Below are positions 60,061-64,000 of a stretch of 64,000 nucleotides of DNA, one piece after another. The stretch is taken from NCBI RefSeq assembly GCF_016859285.1, contig NC_053415.1:22463501-22527500 (forward strand), in the 5' to 3' direction. The notes under the pieces are model-generated. The model searched no databases and was not told where the DNA came from. It saw only the letters and a program-made list of their open reading frames with translations. Both the position numbers and the translations under genes were made by a program. Origin of the DNA: Xiphias gladius. Its lineage: Eukaryota > Chordata > Actinopteri > Istiophoriformes > Xiphiidae. The first letter of the stretch is position 1, and each line of letters begins with the position of its first letter.

Positions 60061-63000
60061 GTAGGAAAATAAAAAAAAAAAATCATTTGAGACGGCGGGC
60101 GTTCTCGCCTCTCCTCTTCTCCTGCCCAATGATGCAAGAACACCAAGCCCTCAAACATCCCATCGAAAAACATGAATAGAAATATGACTCCCAACAGGAA
60201 CCTATCGTGGCCATTGTGGGAGAGCAACACCTTCGCTCCCGATATTAACACGCAACAGTGGAAATTGATTCTAAACGCTGAGCGCCGATCCACGGGGACA
60301 GCGCCGAACTTAATCACACTGCTCTCGGTTTAACCGACGCTGCGTTTTGCCATCACTCCCAGCGAGGCCCCCCCCCCCGGGGTGCCGTCGCTCGGGCCCG
60401 GGGGCGGTGCGGCGAGCGTTTGACTGATCCCGGGGAGAGATGAAATTGCGTGCTTAATTATTAAACATCCTCTGATGGAACTCCGCTCGTGATGTATGGG
60501 GTGGCCCTGGCCGTGGCCGTGGCCGTGGCCGTGGCCGTGGCCGTGGCCGTGGCCGTGGCCGTGGCCGTGGCCGTGGCCGTGGCCGTGGCCGTGGCCGTGG
60601 CCGTGGCCGTGGCCGTGGCCGTGGCCGTGGCCGTGGCCGTGGCCGTGGCCGTGGCCGTGGCCGTGGCCGTGGCCGTGGCCGTGGCCGTGGCCGTGGCCGT
60701 GGCCGTGGCCGTGGCCGTGGCCGTGGCCGTGGCCGTGGCCGTGGCCGTGGCCGTGGCCGTGGCCGTGGCCGTGGCCGTGGCCGTGGCCGTGGCCGTGGCC
60801 GTGGCCGTGGCCGTGGCCGTGGCCGTGGCCGTGGCCGTGGCCGTGGCCGTGGCCGTGGCCGTGGCCGTGGCCGTGGCCGTGGCCGTGGCCGTGGCCGTGG
60901 CCGTGGCCGTGGCCGTGGCCGTGGCCGTGGCCGTGGCCGTGGCCGTGGCCGTGGCCGTGGCCGTGGCCGTGGCCGTGGCCGTGGCCGTGGCCGTGGCCGT
61001 GGCCGTGGCCGTGGCCGTGGCCGTGGCCGTGGCCGTGGCCGTGGCCGTGGCCGTGGCCGTGGCCGTGGCCGTGGCCGTGGCCGTGGCCGTGGCCGTGGCC
61101 GTGGCCGTGGCCGTGGCCGTGGCCGTGGCCGTGGCCGTGGCCGTGGCCGTGGCCGTGGCCGTGGCCGTGGCCGTGGCCGTGGCCGTGGCCGTGGCCGTGG
61201 CCGTGGCCGTGGCCGTGGCCGTGGCCGTGGCCGTGGCCGTGGCCGTGGCCGTGGCCGTGGCCGTGGCCGTGGCCGTGGCCGTGGCCGTGGCCGTGGCCGT
61301 GGCCGTGGCCGTGGCCGTGGCCGTGGCCGTGGCCGTGGCCGTGGCCGTGGCCGTGGCCGTGGCCGTGGCCGTGGCCGTGGCCGTGGCCGTGGCCGTGGCC
61401 GTGGCCGTGGCCGTGGCCGTGGCCGTGGCCGTGGCCGTGGCCGTGGCCGTGGCCGTGGCCGTGGCCGTGGCCGTGGCCGTGGCCGTGGCCGTGGCCGTGG
61501 CCGTGGCCGTGGCCGTGGCCGTGGCCGTGGCCGTGGCCGTGGCCGTGGCCGTGGCCGTGGCCGTGGCCGTGGCCGTGGCCGTGGCCGTGGCCGTGGCCGT
61601 GGCCGTGGCCGTGGCCGTGGCCGTGGCCGTGGCCGTGGCCGTGGCCGTGGCCGTGGCCGTGGCCGTGGCCGTGGCCGTGGCCGTGGCCGTGGCCGTGGCC
61701 GTGGCCGTGGCCGTGGCCGTGGCCGTGGCCGTGGCCGTGGCCGTGGCCGTGGCCGTGGCCGTGGCCGTGGCCGTGGCCGTGGCCGTGGCCGTGGCCGTGG
61801 CCGTGGCCGTGGCCGTGGCCGTGGCCGTGGCCGTGGCCGTGGCCGTGGCCGTGGCCGTGGCCGTGGCCGTGGCCGTGGCCGTGGCCGTGGCCGTGGCCGT
61901 GGCCGTGGCCGTGGCCGTGGCCGTGGCCGTGGCCGTGGCCGTGGCCGTGGCCGTGGCCGTGGCCGTGGCCGTGGCCGTGGCCGTGGCCGTGGCCGTGGCC
62001 GTGGCCGTGGCCGTGGCCGTGGCCGTGGCCGTGGCCGTGGCCGTGGCCGTGGCCGTGGCCGTGGCCGTGGCCGTGGCCGTGGCCGTGGCCGTGGCCGTGG
62101 CCGTGGCCGTGGCCGTGGCCGTGGCCGTGGCCGTGGCCGTGGCCGTGGCCGTGGCCGTGGCCGTGGCCGTGGCCGTGGCCGTGGCCGTGGCCGTGGCCGT
62201 GGCCGTGGCCGTGGCCGTGGCCGTGGCCGTGGCCGTGGCCGTGGCCGTGGCCGTGGCCGTGGCCGTGGCCGTGGCCGTGGCCGTGGCCGTGGCCGTGGCC
62301 GTGGCCGTGGCCGTGGCCGTGGCCGTGGCCGTGGCCGTGGCCGTGGCCGTGGCCGTGGCCGTGGCCGTGGCCGTGGCCGTTGCATAAATACAAATACAAA
62401 GACACAGGTCAACGAGTTGGAGGGGGGAAAAAAACAGACTGAAATGAAGCGCTGATATGTTTTCAATACGTTGTACAGCGATAGTGCGTCGTAATGAAGC
62501 GCAAAAGTAGCCGGTGTCTCGACCTTTGGCTTTGGGAGCGTTGGTCGGACAGAACAGCGGCGTCACCTCGGGCGCCTCAGGAGACCGTGACGGGGCCTTC
62601 GTCGCAGTTTTATGGAACAAACAATGAATGGATTATCCGGTAAAAATAATCAGCAGATTGATTGTTGGGGGGCGGGGGGGTGAACGAGGTTGCATCCCTC
62701 CATGAATGAAAAGAATAAAAGCAGTGTGGAGTTGCAGTCAGTCAGTTGGAGGGTCGGAAGCATCGGCTTCACCCCCCAGGTCGCCCTCCGGGGGTCACGG
62801 GAGGGCAGGATGCCCCGCACACACAGTGTTAGAAAAAGCCGAGAGGCCATTTCTCAAATTTCACCCCCCCCCCCCTCCCTTGCATATCAGATGAAGTGTT
62901 GCCGCACTGGCCCCTGTCAAGCACCGAAACAAATCGGCTACGCGTGAAATTAGGTCAGGAAAAAAAAAAAAAAAAAAAGAAGCGGATCCGTGGGGGCCGG

Positions 63001-63357
63001 CAGTGTTCGTGCAAAAGAATTTCGGAATGGATTTTCCGCAGTGGCAGTCCGGTAAAGCGGTGACACATTGACTTCACATAATCAGGTCATCACAGAGGGA
63101 CAAGAGGCGGCTGGAAAGAGCCGGAGTCCGGTCAACCCGGGGCGGGGGGGGGCTGGATGCTGGTTGTAATGGAGTTGCTGGAGGGAAGGTGCCCTTGAGT
63201 GCGGGTGGGAAGAGAGTTAGAGAAAGTGAAAGAGGGGATTTAACGCCTGTTTTGTGTTCTTTGACCTCCCCAGGCGAGCAGAGGAACGTACTCCAGGCGC
63301 AGCCGACTGAAGAGGTCCGACGGCAGCACCACCTCCACCAGCTTCATCCTCAGACAG
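59998..63357 (+). CDS. cacnb4: cacnb4 5' part: voltage-gated calcium channel beta-4 subunit, exons 1-2 (gene continues beyond window)
   Basis: CACNB4 is the cytosolic beta subunit that binds the alpha-1 pore of high-voltage-activated calcium channels, promotes surface delivery and sets gating. Exon 2 (63274-63357) reads [20 protein letters not shown], nearly identical to human CACNB4 ([23 protein letters not shown]). Exon 1 (59998-60060) is 21 codons, ends in phase 0 at CAG/GTAGGA and joins exon 2 in frame. Human beta-4 exon 1 is also 21 codons. The SH3 and guanylate-kinase-like domains are encoded downstream of the window. The gene follows stam2 on the same strand, as in human. Confidence 0.85.
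60061..63273 (+). other. cacnb4: cacnb4 intron 1
   Basis: 3.2 kb, of which 58 percent is the GGCCGT array. Outside the array there are C- and G-runs (60369-60378, 62666-62680, 62865-62875, 63142-63151), an A-run (62961-62979) and GC-rich unique DNA. No other gene is seen. Confidence 0.8.
60503..62380. repeat. Perfect hexanucleotide tandem array (GGCCGT)312
   Basis: One variant unit GGCCCT (60503-60508) precedes 1872 nt (60509-62380) of GGCCGT with no visible substitution or indel, exactly 312 copies. It sits in cacnb4 intron 1, 448 nt after the exon 1 donor. Each unit has one CpG. All six frames are open through it: Val-Ala, Trp-Pro and Gly-Arg on the plus strand; Ala-Thr, Arg-Pro and Gly-His on the minus strand. 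Confidence 0.99.
63274..63357 (+). CDS. cacnb4: cacnb4 coding exon 2
   Basis: 84 nt (28 codons), phase 0 at both ends, acceptor ACCTCCCCAG and donor CAG/GTAAGG. It encodes [17 protein letters not shown], then [11 protein letters not shown], diagnostic of CACNB4. Confidence 0.93.
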
Positions 63358-64000
63358 GTAAGGACGTGCATCAGCGGCCCCGGTTTCGCGACGCGCCTGC
63401 GGGCGAACCGGCCGTCGGCTCGATGGGAGCCTGACCGACGCTGAGGCTGATGTCGACCTGAGACTTCCGAGAAATCCTCTAACGATATATCGGCCAATGT
63501 GCGTTTTTAACATAAAAACATCCAACGTGAAAGATCATTTCTGATGAGTGTTCGTTGAATATTGGAGAAACCTGCTGAGCGGGACTTCTAACAGTTGAGC
63601 AATAAACTTGGTCCTTGATCGCAAAACGATTTACACGTGAATCTGCTTCCAAAATGGAAATTTGGGAGATTTGACTGAGTCCCAGCACTGCGATTCGTTC
63701 GCGCTCACTGCCCCCCCTCGCATGTCTGCGATCGGCTCGAGGCGACCAGCTGCACGGGTCGCTCGGCGTCCCGCCCACGTGCAGCCGCGGCTGATCCGAG
63801 TCCAGTCTTGACGGTGTGAGGCCGAGCCTGACGGGCTGCGCCTGCCGCGTCCGGACGTGGCCTCCACACGGACCCCTAAAGCGCTTTTCCCGATTGGGGC
63901 AACATGGCGCCTCCCTCAGGACAAAACTTCAAGCTCTCTTCCGCACCAGTGGCAAGAATCTAAAAAAAAAAACCCCAAACCAACAGCGATGCCTCTACAT
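63358..64000 (+). other. cacnb4: cacnb4 intron 2 (partial)
   Basis: Begins at GTAAGG. GC-rich toward the window end, with no exon or element recognised. Overlapping minus-strand frames here are by-products of GC content. Confidence 0.7.

Noticed and set aside
60330..62620. Five 630-720-codon open frames of pure dipeptide repeats
   Set aside because: They are by-products of the GGCCGT array having no stop in any frame. They lie in an intron and are not annotated as genes.

Overview
The window is teleost fish nuclear DNA, probably from a spiny-rayed (percomorph) fish. The genes are split by spliceosomal introns. Their protein sequences are close to vertebrate adcy5, hacd2, stam2 and cacnb4. 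The spacers carry Tc1-like elements, MITEs and CA/TA microsatellites of fish type. There is no operon, CRISPR array or prokaryotic signal. The species cannot be named from sequence alone.

Layout: (1) 1-17117 is the first intron of adcy5 (minus strand), with its exon 1 at 17118-18047 and a CpG-rich promoter region to about 19.4 kb. (2) 19.4-27.9 kb is repeat-rich intergenic DNA. (3) 27.9-38.2 kb is hacd2 (minus strand), complete in seven coding exons that join in frame to 244 residues. (4) 38.2-40.7 kb is a head-to-head intergenic spacer. (5) 40671-54056 is stam2 (plus strand), complete in 14 coding exons that join in frame to 519 residues, followed by a 3' UTR to about 56.7 kb. (6) 57.38-59.84 kb is a recent tandem duplication of about 1.2 kb. 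(7) 59998-60060 and 63274-63357 are the first two coding exons of cacnb4 (plus strand); the rest lies beyond the window. Their intron holds an uninterrupted array of 312 copies of GGCCGT (60509-62380).

The four genes do unrelated cell work: cAMP synthesis, very-long-chain fatty acid elongation, ESCRT-0 sorting of ubiquitinated cargo, and calcium channel trafficking and gating. They share linkage, not a pathway. In human, ADCY5-HACD2 lies on 3q21 and STAM2-CACNB4 on 2q23, so the window spans a junction between two human synteny blocks.

The most unusual parts are the 1.87-kb perfect hexanucleotide array in cacnb4 intron 1 and the duplicated GC-rich, exon-like module just upstream of cacnb4. 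The module contains an unrecognised 54-codon open frame flanked by splice-like signals. A 19-nt hacd2 microexon, a near-perfect 18-bp hairpin at 1315-1357 and a mobile element 11 nt past a stam2 splice donor are smaller points of interest.
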